A stretch of DNA of 64,000 nucleotides from Bryum argenteum (GCA_037043015.1 CM073321.1:17481001-17545000), one strand, 5' to 3'. Numbered from the stretch's first letter, positions 47,753 to 60,635 are shown. Notes: generated from the letters alone by a model not told the origin. Numbers and translations: made by a program.

Positions 47753-50700
47753 CACTATGAGAAACCTGCGTTTTTAGTGATGTTGTAAATGATGTTTAAA
47801 AAGACAATGTAGTCATTAATTCGTATGTCTTATAGACGATAAGACATCCTAGACATGACAATTGTCTAAGCAGACGTCTGTAAAGACAAGAAAATGTCTT
47901 AAGATCGAAAATGTCTTAAGATCGAAAATGTCTTAAGGTAATTTTGGAAGGGTAAAAAGTGTGCAATGTGGGTGCCACGTAGATGACACATCAGCTTGAA
48001 GTGGACGGGCAGTGCCACATGGGGATGAAATTCATCATGATGTGAAATTTTACATCGTCCCACGAAAGATGACATGGCGGCGCTAGAATCCCACGTGGAC
48101 CCGAGAAAAATCGACGTGGCACCCGAAAAAATCCGACGTCGCACTCGGGAATTTCCAACGTGACACGCGGGAAAAGTTGACGTGGACCCGAGAAAATGAC
48201 GTGGCATGCAACGTCAGCATATTGCGGAGGTTTTATGCTCCTATCATAATAGTTTTAGACATCAGTTAAGACGACTTAGATGTCTTGCAAGACATCTTAG
48301 ATGTTGTCCAAGATGTCTTGCAAGACGTATGCAATGTCTTACAAAATATATTAGAAGACAATTTTTATGTCTTATAAGATGTTTCTAGTGCGTAGAATGA
48401 TGTTTAAGTTGATGTCCTTATTAAATTTGTGATGTTTGCTCGGATGTTTGTAGCAACATCCCGTAGGACATCGATGTGAACGTTTTGTGTCAAACATGAT
48501 GTTTGCAACAATGTTACTATTGATGTTTTTTGGGCACATGAAAGGACATCTAGGATGACATTTTTAGATGTTTATATAGTTATTAGATCTGTAATCCACA
48601 GACGTCTCACATAACATCAACTGTAAACACTGTCACATCAAAAAGTATGAGTCAAACATATATTGCTTAGGTCATTAAAACCTCAGATAACACAAAACTA
48701 GAGTATTTACTAATACGCCTGTCAACAACTACGACATACTACGCACCCACAATCAGAACTCCGTAAGTCCCTCCACTACCATCGCTTGCTGTCGATACCC
48801 GTATGGTCATGTGCATGTCCCGCCGCTACACATATTCAATAAGCCAATATCGACTGCATTTAAAGAAGGGTTAGTAAAGGTAAAAAAATTCTGATTTAAT
48901 TTCATTTAATTGCACTACCTAGGTTGAGATGATTTACTTCCTAACCTCAAGATATCGACACAGTTAGACATTCTTGCAAACATCTGCTTAGACATTTCTT
49001 CAAACATCCTTCTAGACATCATTAAAAACAACGTTATAGACATCTATGCTTACATCTGTTCCACTCACCTACAAGCACGCATGTCGCTTCGCGGCCTCAG
49101 ATCGTGTTCGCTGCCCCGACCCCTTATGCCCCACCTTCCAAAACAGAATTCCATCAACACATTTAGACATCTTCATAGACATGCTCTTAGACATCTTGCA
49201 AACATCATCATAGACATCTTCTACAACAAATCAAATACTACAAGTACTAGGGTTTCCTTCACAACAAATCAAATATTACAAGTGCTAGGGTTTCTTGTAC
49301 ATGATGCTTTTGAAATCCAGTACCTCTTAAGTAGCAAATCTTAGCCACATGAAGAAGGAAACCTACTCTTGAGAGCTACTGGATTTCTACAAATACTATT
49401 CTCTTATTGTAGTTAACAATCATTCTGAAACTGAATGGAAACAATTTCAAAATCCTCTATACTTTACACACAAACTCTTTGGAAAAACTAAGGCAAAAAT
49501 GAGCTTTGTAATTCCATTTGAAGATCTCATGACCTAACTATGGCGGCGGCAACAAACCCTAGCCACATGAAGAAGCAAACCTTAGCCTCTACACTCCAAA
49601 CACTAACTCTTTGAAAAATGAAGGCAAAAATGAACTTCGTGCGGCCTCTAATTCTACTTAAAGGTCTCATGACCTAACTATGGCGGCGGCAGCAAACCCT
49701 AGCCGCCTCTGTTCATCCATTGAAGTCAATGAAAATAATCCCTGTAGATGATTCTGGATGCTGTCATAGATGTCAACTTCGACATCTTCATAGACATCAT
49801 GTTAGACATTTTCATAAACGTCATCTTAGACATCCCTGCAGACATTATCATAAACATCTGATGACATCTTCAGGGTTTCAATCACAACATATTAACTATG
49901 AGAGGTTTTTTGTTTTCTCTCACAACAAATCAAATACCAGATGCTTTAAAGTTCTTTCCACAACAAAGCACGTATTGTAAGTCTTAGAGTTTCTTCCACA
50001 GCAAATCAAATAATCTTTATTGATAGAAAAGTGTGGAATTACAATCATGAGACTATTTATAGTCTTCCATGGTGATAGACTCTCTTTTAAACTCTCAACT
50101 ACCTTTTATTTCTACCCTAACTAACTTTCCAACTAACTTTCTTAATACTAATTCTATTCTTGAATTGTCTCCTAAACTGTATTAAATAGCTACTTTCATA
50201 AATTCATATTTCTTGTAAAATTGCTTTAATTTTTATAATATTGGTTGTTAATGATGGAGTAATGTATAGTCTTGCCATTAGACTATAATAATCTAATCTA
50301 TAAGTAATAAATAATATTTAATTCCTTCTTGAAGTAAGCCAAAAAACATTGCTTATTGTTTTTATTTTCCTTTTATATTTTCTTCAAGTATTTTTGGATT
50401 ACCCTCAATCAGAGACCTGCACCAATGGAGGACAAGCAGTAAGAGAAAAAGTTGATATTATTCTAAAAAGACCCTTAAGTACTGCCGCTTTTTAGTAAAT
50501 GACGTCTAGGAGGATGTCGTGCAAAACATCTTCATAGACATCCGAGTAGATGTCTACGCGGACATTTATGCCTGACTGTAGTTATGGTAAGTTGGACATC
50601 GTGTTAGACATCCGACTAGATGTTGAATGACTTGTCATCTGGTCCGACGTGGAGTTTTTGTTGCCATGTAGATAAAGCGCTGTAAATAACTTTTTTGGTC

Positions 50701-51398
50701 TATGTCCGCGTGTTTTTTTTTTGACGATTAAATATCCACAAAATTACTTTTACTTTTTTTTTCGGCACCATTGTTATCTTATAGATATTATATTTTATAT
50801 ATAATATTTTTTAAATATTTAAATATTTTTAAATCATAAAAAATTTCAGAATTATAATATTCTAATTTTTTTGAATATAATAAAAATTTAAAAAATATAT
50901 TTTTTATTGAAATATAATTATATATTTTAATATATTGAAAAAAATAGACCAATGAAAAAATAGTGAGAATAGCCTGAAATTAGTATTTTCAATATTGCCA
51001 CGTCACATAATCATTTAGCATTTTTAAAAAAAAAAAACAACTTATGTGTGATGTTTTTTTCTACTTTTGAAAACCTCTGCCCATTCACCTACTCTTTTCA
51101 CATTAGAAATGCTTTTTACCGTGTCCACCAGTAAATTTTGTTCGTTTTTACCTTGCTGGTCCAAAATCCCTTGCCAACGTGGCAGTTTGATGTCTATCGA
51201 GATGTCTTCAAAGACATCCATGTCTTCACCAACATCTTTTTGTTTGGTGATGTCTTCATGCCCTTCCAATCCAAAATGTGCCCGTTAGACGTACAGACAT
51301 CCTCCCGTCTTCGAAGACATCTTTTAAGACAGTAAGACATCACAAAATACATTAGACATTACACAAGACATCACAAAAAACAGGGTTTTCTTATAGTG
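47753..51398. mobile_element. CACTA-1, non-autonomous CACTA transposon, 3646 bp
   Basis: The left end CACTATGAGAAACCTG and right end (read inward) CACTATAAGAAAACCCTG form terminal inverted repeats of about 28 bp. The 3-bp target duplication ACA flanks it (47750-47752 and 51399-51401). Subterminal zones are packed with AGACATC/GATGTCT words in both orientations, as expected for CACTA subterminal binding sites. No transposase gene was found, so mobility would need a helper. Internal blocks (CCTCATGACCTAACTATGGC, ACAAACCCTAGCC) are shared with CACTA-2. An extremely AT-rich part lies at 50680-51010. Confidence 0.88.
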
Positions 51399-51429
51399 AC
51401 ATAAACTCAATGACAAGCTTGCCATTCCT

Positions 51430-53565
51430 CTGATAAAAGACAAGGTATAGTTGGAGTCGTATCGGCCGGCAATCGATAAAAATAGAAGCTCAAAAAAGAT
51501 TCAAAATGCATAACTCAGAAGTGGCGAGAATGCTTACCAGTGCAATCACGGTGACGTTGCCACGTCTTCAAATGTTAATGGAGGTCGACTCCTTTGAGCT
51601 AGGTGTTGCCTTCAGAAATCTCTCAAGCGTTACATGGTCGACACCATAGCAACCACGGTTCCAATCAACAACTCCTTCCGTACACTCCTGGAACCACTCG
51701 AGCAGCTTCAGAATTCACGTAAATTTCTTAAAAACTCTGAAGATGCTCTCATCTGATCAAGTTTTTGGATAGATTATTGACAAATTCACGAGCGGAGATG
51801 AATTCAAATTGAACTTCTTAAAACTTGGGCGCGCGGAGGGCTTGTAGTCCACCGTGTGAGTAGCCCATGTTGAGCTCTGGCACCGCAAGAAGGAGCAGAG
51901 TAGGTCTCGCTGCTTTGCACTGTCGATAAAGAGCATCGGCACCGGAATGTCCGGTTTCTTGGTTGTGTTGTCCTCTTCATCGTTGCTGGTGAGATCGATG
52001 GTCTCGTCCGCAGAGTCAACGGTTGTGTACTTTGCGATAGCAAGAGTGTTAGTGCGGTTGACAACAATTGGATCCCTAGATGGCATGTAGCAGAATACTA
52101 CAAAAATCTTGGGGTTAGTTGTGATGACCGCGTGGTTGGTAGCCTCATTGACAATCTCAATGACATTGTTGATCGCATTTGCGCTCTTGCAGACATATGT
52201 GAGGCAGTCTCTAGATGTCCCCCGCCCTGCAAGCTGAACTATGGTGTAGATCTACACAATCTTAGTAAAAATTGCAAGCACGATTCCATTCTTGGACTTG
52301 TCTGTGATGGGATTCATAGGATTCACCCGATCCATCAACCACTTGTTCCCGGCTCTGGCTTTCTTCAAGTTGGTCCAAATATTTCTGACGAGGTCGAGCG
52401 TTAGATTCTTCTCGCGCGCAAGCTTGTCCCACTTGTCATCGAGGTAGGGGGCCGAGCCAAAGTCCTTGCAGGGCAGAGCGTGGCCCTTGAGCTTCCACAT
52501 GAGCTAGTTCATGATAACACAATCAAGCTTCTTCTTGCGGCACCAGTCTTGCAACGTAAGCATCTCCTTTATTTTGCTGTTGGACTTAATCCAGCCGCGG
52601 CGAGCAATAATCTCTTTAGCAAGGCTGATGAGGTCGGAGTCCCGCAACCCAAGCGTTGGAACGAGATCAATCTTTGTGATCTCCGTCAGAGGCACGCAGA
52701 AAACAACCACAGGCTTTGTGGCGTCGTCGACAATGGGTTCCCTGGCCTCCCAGGCATTGAAGACTTCAATCCAGCTATTCTATGCTTTGTCACCGACAAA
52801 GACAAGCGGATGCTTACTAAATGACTTCTTTGAGACAAAGTACGCCATGAGCTGTCCCTTTAGCTGTCTGCAAAAAATTAGAAATAAAAGAACAAAAAAG
52901 ACGACCAACTTCTGTGCAATTGGCTGACAGTCGATAAAATTACATGAGCGATAAAATTACATTAGAACCAACAAAACGAAAGAGATAGCAAAAAGAAAGA
53001 GGAGAAGGTATCGGCTAGTTGCAGTTGATAAAGAATACTAGATAGAGTTAGAGACATACCTCATACTCCTTCGAGCTCTTTCCCCCTCTACAGTGGAGCT
53101 CCGGTCGTTCTGCTCAGATCCTCGCAGAGCAACTGAGCTCGGCGCACAAGCTGAATGTCTCCCTCGCAACCTTTTCAACGATGTTGAGGTTGAGTGTGTT
53201 AGAGACGCGAACAAGCTGATGTGGATCCCAACTGAAGACGTTAAAACTTACTCTAGAAAGGGCGCTTCTGAGAGGGAATCACATGTCTAAGACAGTCGAT
53301 ACAAAAACGCGGATAAAGAAAACAAAAAGAAGACTGAATATACCTGACCTGGGTACCCAACCGCCTTCTTGACCGCCAAGACTCAATCGTCTTCCTGCAT
53401 CATGTTCCCTTTCAAGACCATGGAGCAGGCAATCTGAACTCTTGAAGACGGCAACACTCTCCAGTTGAAGCCCCATTCCGCTATTGCCGGGGTCCCAATC
53501 CAAGCAGCGCGCGACACGATTCCGCAAGTAGTGACATTGGTGACTTCGAGTCTAATGCCAAACAT
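51430..53565 (-). pseudogene. Decayed minus-strand multi-exon gene, 5' part, unidentified
   Basis: Exon-like pieces with splice signals on the minus strand are 53565-53344 (starts MFGIRLEVTNVTTCGIVS, ends CAG|GTATAT), about 53236-53060 (LVRVSNTLNLNIVEKVARE, ends GAG|GTATGT), about 52865-52250 (LTEITKIDLVPTLGLRDSD; WDKLAREKNLTLDLVRNIW) and about 52086-51535 (ECTEGVVDWNRGCYGVDHV, ends CTG|GTAAGC). In-frame stops interrupt them. The intron after 51535 would run through CACTA-1. No domain was recognised. Confidence 0.42.
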
Positions 53566-53634
53566 TTTTTTCAGAAGTCTCAGTTTACTAATATGAACAA
53601 GCTCTTGTCACACCATCTCGGCTGACAACTGATA
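51460..53634. repeat. 19-nt palindromes, class 1, four copies right of CACTA-1
   Basis: Copies are at 51460-51478 (TATCGGCCGGCAATCGATA), 52918-52936, 53009-53030 (3 extra bases in the centre) and 53616-53634. All fall in predicted introns or the 5' flank of the decayed gene, not in exon-like parts. Confidence 0.6.
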
Positions 53635-53636
53635 AC

Positions 53637-55255
53637 TGTCGGATGTTCTGTCCTAACGTTGTCTTCCCTTATACATTTATAAGTGTAATAAATGGGTAAT
53701 GGTGACTTGTGTATCGTTCCAAGGATTCTTTGAAGTAACCAAGAAAAACCAGTGCTCTGACAACTAACGACAAATCCGTCCTACCCTCAAATCCGTATTT
53801 TAGCCTTGATTGACAAGGGGATCCGTTTGCAAGAGGGGATGAACAAAGACTCTTTTCCTTATGTTTTAAGTGGCCGAAACCTCCACATCTAATTTCTACT
53901 CTCACACACACACACACGGGGCATTTATTACCTCCTCACAACTAATCCGCTCGAGCCGGATTAGCACGTCACGTAGGAAGTCTTGAATACCCAATCACAC
54001 TTATTACAATGATAGACCCCAAGAGATTCGAATCCGGCTAGAGGACAGATACACGTATTCCGGTCACGTACTGCTCCTAACCCGTCCTCTGAGACAACAT
54101 AAGAACCCGACTTTGTAACAGTTGGAGGTCCGATAGCAATCCGGCCTCGCTTACTTTACTCCTAGACCTCCCAAACCGTAAAGTGTTTGCTACAAGCGTT
54201 TCTCTCTCTCAGCAATTCTAAACCAACTTAAAATACAAGGCACTCGCCAATACGCCTAACACAACCCCAAACTCCAGAGATCCGATCTAGCAAGGAATCC
54301 AGATTCCTAGCCCCAAATTACAACTCACAGACAATAGATGCAAACTTCTAAGTAATGGACCTTAATGGGAGACAAAACAAGGATCACACTGAATATGCGC
54401 ATAAGAGGTTGTTTAATTAAGAAGTAAGAAATGTTTTAGGTGACATAATCTTCACCTATAAGTTCTCAAAGTCAAAGACCTTTGAGACCTAATAGCTTAG
54501 CGACGGCCGTCCTACTAGGCCTACACTATGGAAAGCGGCTCGCTTTGTCGAAAAGATCCTACCTACTATCCTAATCAAGATTGCTAAATCCACACTAGAT
54601 TCTAAATCCGGATTTTCAATTTGTCCTACTTCTTTGTGCCACGTCGACTGTTACCGTCTTTCGTGCGTTTTACCGGAGTCGCTGATATCCGGCCTGTCCG
54701 AACCCGCTTCCCCTCCACGACCACGTACTCCTCGTCGCTTTTGTCCTTCGTGTCCGCCTCCCTCTTCAGCTCCTCTTCTACTGATATGTTGATGCCGATC
54801 TGCTCGTAAAGCTTCAGAGCAGTTGGAGACTTCTCTCAATCTTCAATCGAGAGTCTCTGGGCCATAGAACGAGTGTTGTTGGCCGGAGAGTCGGTTGGAA
54901 CGGTTACGTCTACCTCCAAAATACCCTTGCCCTAAGGAGTGGTTGGATCAGAAGGTCTTGCATCCGTCCTCGGGACTTCCATTAGGAGGACGTTCGACCA
55001 GAGTCGCAGCTAGCGTACCTATGAAGGTCGGAAGGGATCCGAGCGCATTGATCCGGCCGCCGATGGATTCCAGCACGGTCTTAACCTCCTGGTTGCTGGT
55101 CTCAATCTTCGCCGTGTACGTTTTGGTCGCGAGCAGGAATTTGCGGAAGGTTTCCGCCTTGAAAACTTCCGACTCGAATTTTCTGGCCTCGAACAGATTG
55201 GCCTTTTAGCGCACCTTGGCCGGAACTTCACAAATTTGCACGAGTTTTGTTATTT
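53637..55255 (-). repeat. Old inverted LTR, 3' part, related to LTR-A/B
   Basis: It is the reverse complement of about 5890-7518, starting at the LTR end TGTCGGA and including the TG microsatellite (53898-53915) and GTATCGTTCCA. Divergence is high. No primer-binding site follows the LTR end, so it is a 3' or solo LTR fragment. It continues after CACTA-2 at 59178. Confidence 0.8.
54610..55240 (-). pseudogene. LTR ORF homologue, C-terminal part
   Basis: On the minus strand, from about 55240 down, the readable block is ANLFEARKFESEVFKAETF then RKFLLATKTYTAKIETSNQE. It matches ANLFEAGILESEVFKAETF and KKFLLAAKTYATKVEKSN of the R2 LTR ORF. The tail near 54650-54840 is frameshifted. Confidence 0.6.
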
Positions 55256-58200
55256 CATTATAAGAAAACCATCGAACTTTGGATGTCTTAAATAAGACAT
55301 CTAAAGTCGATTAGACGTCTTAAAAATGACTTTTAGACTAAAAATTGCGTTAATGTCTAAGAAGACATCAAGAAGACATTTGAAAGTCAGGAAGAAATAT
55401 TGGAAAATATGACGTGTCAAGGTAAACTTGGGAGGGTAAGAAGTGGGTCACGTGGAGGACACATCAGCGCCATGAGGACGGGCAGTGCCACATGGCAATG
55501 AATTTCATGCTAATGTAGAATTTTCCGTGGTCAATTAAATCGTGAAGTGGAGGCGCCAAAATACAACATGGACCCGGGAAAATCTGACGTGGCACCCCCA
55601 GGAAAATCTGACGTGGCACCCTGAATATCCGACGTGGCATGCCACGTCAACATAGTTTGACTGCTTTTTTGTTGAAATAATGGTCATAAAAGACATTTGG
55701 AAGACATTTAAGGATGTCCTACGAGACATATAAGGATGTATAATGAGACATAGTACAATGTCTTATGAGACATCTTAGAACGTATACGGTCATGTGTTTA
55801 GTAGTTTAAGCTCGTCTTCGGAGTCATCCACTTAAACATCGTAATGATTACTTTTCATATTGCACGATGTCTTAGATGATGTATTGCAAGATGTGTAGAG
55901 GATGTTTACTGTGGTCTTGCAAAATATTTTATAAGATGTTTTATATGATGTTTAGAAGATGTCTGCGAGGATGTTTTGGAGGTGTTTTTTGGGTTGTTTC
56001 ACAAAATGATTTAAAGGATGTCTTCATCCTTGACGACATCCTTGAAGACATCCTTAAAGACATACTTAAAGACATCCTTGAAGACAATATTATAGACATC
56101 TATGCAGACATCTGTTTGCGGCCTCAGATCGTGTTTTACTGCCTCTGCAATTGCGAAAAAACAACTTACTTACTCTGGCAAACTTCTTCTCTGTTCATGT
56201 GTTCTCTAACCTTTCTTTACCACCGTACGGGATTCCCGCCCTCATATTCCACCCTACAAAACAAAATTCAATCAACACAATTAGACATTCTTTTAGACAT
56301 CTTCATAGTCATGCTTTAAGACATCCCTGCGGACATCATCATAGACATCTGATGACATCTTCAAGGTTTCAACCACAACACATCTACTATAGAAGGTTTT
56401 TTATTTTCCTCCACAACAAATCAAGCTTTAAAGATATTTCCACAACTAAGCAGGTATAGTAAGTCATAGAGTTTCTTCCATGACAACTTTTAGGGTTTCT
56501 TCCACAACAAATCAAATACTAGAAGTCTTAGGATTTATTAACAATCATTTTGAAACTGAATCGAAACAATTTTGAAATCCTCTACACTTCAAACACTAAC
56601 TCCTTGGAAAAACTGAGGCAAAAATGAGCTTTGTACAACCTCTACTTTCACTTAAAGGTCTCATGACCTAACTATGGCGGCGGCAACAAACCCTAACGAC
56701 ATGAAGAAGCAAACCCTAGCCTCTACACTCTAAACACCAACTCCTTCAAACAATGAAGGCAAAAATGACATTTGTGGGGCCTCTACTTCTACTTAAAAGT
56801 CTCATGACCTAACTATCGCGACAACAGCAAACCCTAGCCGCCTCTGTTCATCTACAAAAGTCGATGAAAATCATCCTAGTAACACAATGTCTTCTAAGAT
56901 GTTTTATAAGACATTATTTAAATGTCTACGAAGATACTGCCATAAACATTGTATGACATGTACTCTCGTCCGACGCGGACTTTTGTTTACCATGTGGATA
57001 AACAGTTATAAATTATGAAATTAATGAAATATCCACGTATAATTTTGTTCATAAATATGCAAAAGTTGCCGTATATATAAAATAACTTTATTTGCTAACT
57101 AAATTATTTTACTAAACAAATAATAATTATATAATAATAATATAATATTTTACTACTTAATAAATGATAATATTTTTTTTTCTATTAAACTATTTTATTA
57201 TTATTCATTATAAAAATATTTCCAAATATACATATAATATATATCCAAAATTAAATTATAATATTTGAATATAATTATAAAAATTGGACCAATGATAAAT
57301 CTGAGATTACAAGATTAATATTATGAAATTCATATTTCAATATTTTTAGTTGTACAAAATAAACTTATTATGTACAAATGAAGAAAGAGTATTTTAAAGG
57401 ATGAAGTTTCTTTTTTTTTCCTCATGGAAACCGCTGCCCATTATCCTGAATATTTTACAACCGTGCTACTTTCTACCCCCCTACTCGCAACTTTCAGAGT
57501 TTTTCACTTGGTGAAACCGGAATTTCTTGCTAACGTGGCAGTTTCATGTCTAATGCGATGTCTTAATAGACATCTTATAAAACATTCACGTGTCTTTGGA
57601 TGTCAAGTCATCTAGCACACTTAGTTGAAGACATCTTCAAAACGACAAGATATCTTCTCATCTTACAAGACATTTTGCAAAACAGCAAGTGTGAACCGCC
57701 GAAACGGTTCACGCTTATGCAAATCGTTTTCTTTAGGCTTTAGTCTAAGTATTCATATTCTAATTCCCTAATTTGAGACATTTAAGCCAATTCTTCCGGT
57801 TCTCTGGAAATTTATGTCTCGGATGGAGTTTTTGTCCAAATGCCCTGGCGTTAATCCAGTTTATTTTAATTTAGTAATATTGATGAGTGTTAAAGTATTA
57901 TGGCGTGTTTTCGGGCATGTTTTATGCCCCATTATTATTCATAAATTAACAATTATACATGTGAGTGCTTAAAGTCATCCTAATCAATAATCAAAGAACT
58001 TAATGAGACTCTACGGATGAAATTTGTTGGATGAACACAGATTCAAATGGCTGAACCGGATGAACCTTGTACTCCATCCAACTAGGCGGAATTGGGTGGG
58101 AAAGAGAGAGTGAGTTAGGTTTTGAGTGTTGTATGTTTCTTGGGGAAGAGTGTGTGCATGGTTGAGATCTAGAATTGTTTTGAGTCATGCTTTTTGTGGT

Positions 58201-59177
58201 TTAAAGAGAATTGGCCGAGGTCGCGACACATTTCGGAGGGCAGCAGTGGAGAACCAACTTTGAAGAGCGAGATCTGGAGATCCACACCAAATTAGGAGGC
58301 ATGCGTTAGGGATCCAGAAGCGTCGTCGGGTCTTCTCTCCAAAGAAACTAGGCTCAACTTCAGGGGATCAAGGACGGAGGGTTGGCGGCCGACCAAGTGG
58401 AGGGGGGTCTGCTGCGATGGCCGAATTGAAGACCAACTTTGAGGATACATATTTCTCGTTCTAGAAGGAATTAGAAAACGAGCCTTCGGATCTAGGAGTG
58501 TCTCCAAGTGGTCTTTCCAAAAAGACTAGGCTTGACTTCAAGAGATTAAGGACGAGGGACTGCTGGCCGTTTCCGTGGCCAGGGGTCTAGTAGCGGTGGA
58601 AGCAACGAAGAGGGAGATCTCCTCTTCATTCTTTTCTAACTCTTTGTGATTGTGTTCATTCGATTCGGTGTTTTAGAATCCTAGTAGTATAGACTGGAAC
58701 CTAATATTAAAATGGCATGAGTAATTGCCCAAAAACATGTGTGTTTGATTTAGTTCGATTTGCTTACACTTGGTTTGTATGATTGCATGTCGTGTATGGT
58801 TGTGCATGTTTTTGCTTGGTTGATTGTTGAATTGCATCCTTAAGGGTACGAGGTATGGATTAAGTGCGGAAGCGCTGTCTGAATCACCCTGATCCTTAGG
58901 GTAATTCATTGCATGGTTGGGTTAACATTTTAGGGTTTTCCGCGGAACGCGGAAGTGCTCCACAATTTGATTGTTGTGGTTGCAATTAGGTGGAATTGTG
59001 TTATTGTATGAGGGAGTTGTGTGTCCATTGCTTGGAAGGTTATATTGGTTGCACCCCCCCACGGCCCAACTTGTGAGCTAGAACCGGACAACCGGAATTT
59101 AGCCTCACAACAAGATATTTCAAAAGTGATCTTCCCAAATCGTGAGACATCTTAAATTCTATGGTTTTCTTATAGTG
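55256..59177. mobile_element. CACTA-2, non-autonomous CACTA transposon, 3.9 kb
   Basis: Left end CATTATAAGAAAACCAT (first C-to-T decay of CACTA) and right end, read inward, CACTATAAGAAAACCAT match over at least 16 of 17 bases. Subterminal AGACATC/GATGTC words are dense at 55280-55380, 55690-56110 and 56280-56360. Internal sequence at 56540-56880 matches CACTA-1 at 49420-49740. It split an old LTR: the joined LTR sequence resumes on both sides. Flanking triplets (TTT and CGT) do not match. No transposase was found. Confidence 0.82.
57690..59109. repeat. Solo LTR nested in CACTA-2, 1420 bp
   Basis: It begins TGTGA and ends TCACA, and is flanked by GCAAG and ACAAG, a 4-of-5 target duplication. 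Its first bases form a hairpin, GTGAACCG-CCGAAA-CGGTTCAC (57691-57712). It lacks the AGACATC words of the host CACTA. No internal retrotransposon region remains, as expected after LTR-LTR recombination. Family not identified. Confidence 0.6.
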
Positions 59178-59591
59178 CGTGCTCGTTGCCTCGTGAGCCG
59201 TCTCGAGAGTTTCTTGCTGCACGGCAAGCATATAGTCTCTCATCCTGACTTGTTCTCGGAGGCGCTTGTTGTCCAAAGTCAGCTTTGTGATCTATTGCTC
59301 CAACTTGTAGACTTACTCCTGGATCGGCCTGGCGTCCAGGACTTTCATCACGCCGGCTAGAGTCTCGCATCCGAAGTCCTTGCACATATCCGCGATTATT
59401 TTCTGGTACCCGAAGTAGGACGTGCGGTCATTAGTGAAATGATACCACACCCCCATCGTCGGATCCGGATGGTTTAGAGATGCTGGAATTTTTGGCCTCA
59501 CTGGGGTTTTGAGGCCGGATGGCCGGATTGGCATGGCTCTTGCTGCGCCAGCCGCTGAGCTCACCCCTCGACCACATGGAACAGAAAACAA
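59178..59591 (-). pseudogene. LTR ORF homologue, middle part, in old inverted LTR
   Basis: The minus strand from 59591 reads NHPDPTMGVWYHFTNDRTSY, then FGYQKIIADMCKDFGCETLAG, stops, then ITKLTLDNKRLREQV. It aligns with NHPDPMRRAWHHFTEA, LCQEFGVKT and VTKLILENRRLRET of the R2 LTR ORF. Protein similarity survives although DNA is strongly diverged. The LTR is truncated near 59590. Confidence 0.65.
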
Positions 59592-59679
59592 GGACGTGAC
59601 AAGAGTTTGGTAAAAAACTAAGCAACTTGGCCGCTACGTACGCGCCATGTGGAATCGACAATAGAGAGGATGAATTTTT

Positions 59680-59935
59680 GTTAGAGAGGGTAAATTTTTG
59701 TTAAGGGGGGTGAAATTTAGTTTGGGCGGATGAGGAGGTGCAAAGCAGGTGAATTGGGTCTAGAGGGGGTAAGGAGCGGGTCGAGGCGGGCGAGGAGCGG
59801 GTCAAGGTAGGTGAGGAGCGGGTCAGGGTGGGTGAGGGGGGTGCAGGGTGGGTGAGGAGAGGGTTGGTGCGGATGAGCGGGGTCCGAGGCAGGTGAGGGA
59901 AGAGGCGGGACGGGTTAGAGAGGGAAGCGGTAGGG
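59680..59935 (+). repeat. G-rich degenerate tandem repeat
   Basis: Repeats of GGGTGAGGAGCGGGTCA-like 16-20 bp units with many GGG runs are strongest at 59755-59900. The strand could form G-quadruplexes. Confidence 0.7.
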
Positions 59936-60634
59936 CTTTTTTTTCTTACTTTTTAATCTTAAATTTTTTTTAAAAAATTTGTCTCTTTTTCAAACCAATT
60001 TATGCACGGGCGAGTGCCATTTTGGCAAGGTGGGTATATGAGCTGTTGGGCAAGCGCGGAGGGGCGAGAATAAGTAAATCTATACAATCAAACTAAAACA
60101 ATGCAATTAAATATGTTATACGAAGATGTACTCACACATTAGATAAGAGAAGGCTGCTCTACATATTATATGTATTGGCATAATTGGAAGTGCAACACGT
60201 AATACGATATAATGTGAATATTCAAATTATCATCAAAGAACTAATTCCGTTATAGTGGGAATAGTTGTATTATCACCAACCTGAATCTAGCAAAAGGACT
60301 TCATTTAGAGCTAAAGTGCAAACCAAGAAAGTCAAAACTTTGAAATATAAGAAAAACATCACATTAAAACAATAAACTCAAATAAATTGAGAATCCAATT
60401 CAGAATAATCAAAACACATTCAATATCCAATTTTAAAATAACAGCACACTAAAACAATAAACTCCATTAAAATGCAAAACAATCACAATGTCAAATACTA
60501 ACTATAGTTTCAAACGTAAAGGATTACGTTCAAAGTAAGTGTTATAATAGGGTGTTGCATAAAAAAAAATTACATCAAACTACAAATCTGATTGCGCCCA
60601 TAACGAATAAAGCTCTAAACAACACCAAAATAAA
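59936..60634. other. AT-rich spacer, no gene identified
   Basis: Mainly A/T-rich sequence with no recognisable coding or transposon structure. Confidence 0.4.
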
Positions 60635-60635
60635 T

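Noticed and set aside
47800..51390. AGACATC-rich arrays as CRISPR-like or satellite repeats
   Set aside because: Words occur in both orientations with irregular spacing inside CACTA ends. They fit CACTA subterminal repeats. CRISPR is not expected in a plant nuclear genome.
55253..59180. A 3-bp target duplication for CACTA-2
   Set aside because: Flanking triplets TTT and CGT do not match. The element is called on its inverted ends and the split LTR instead.
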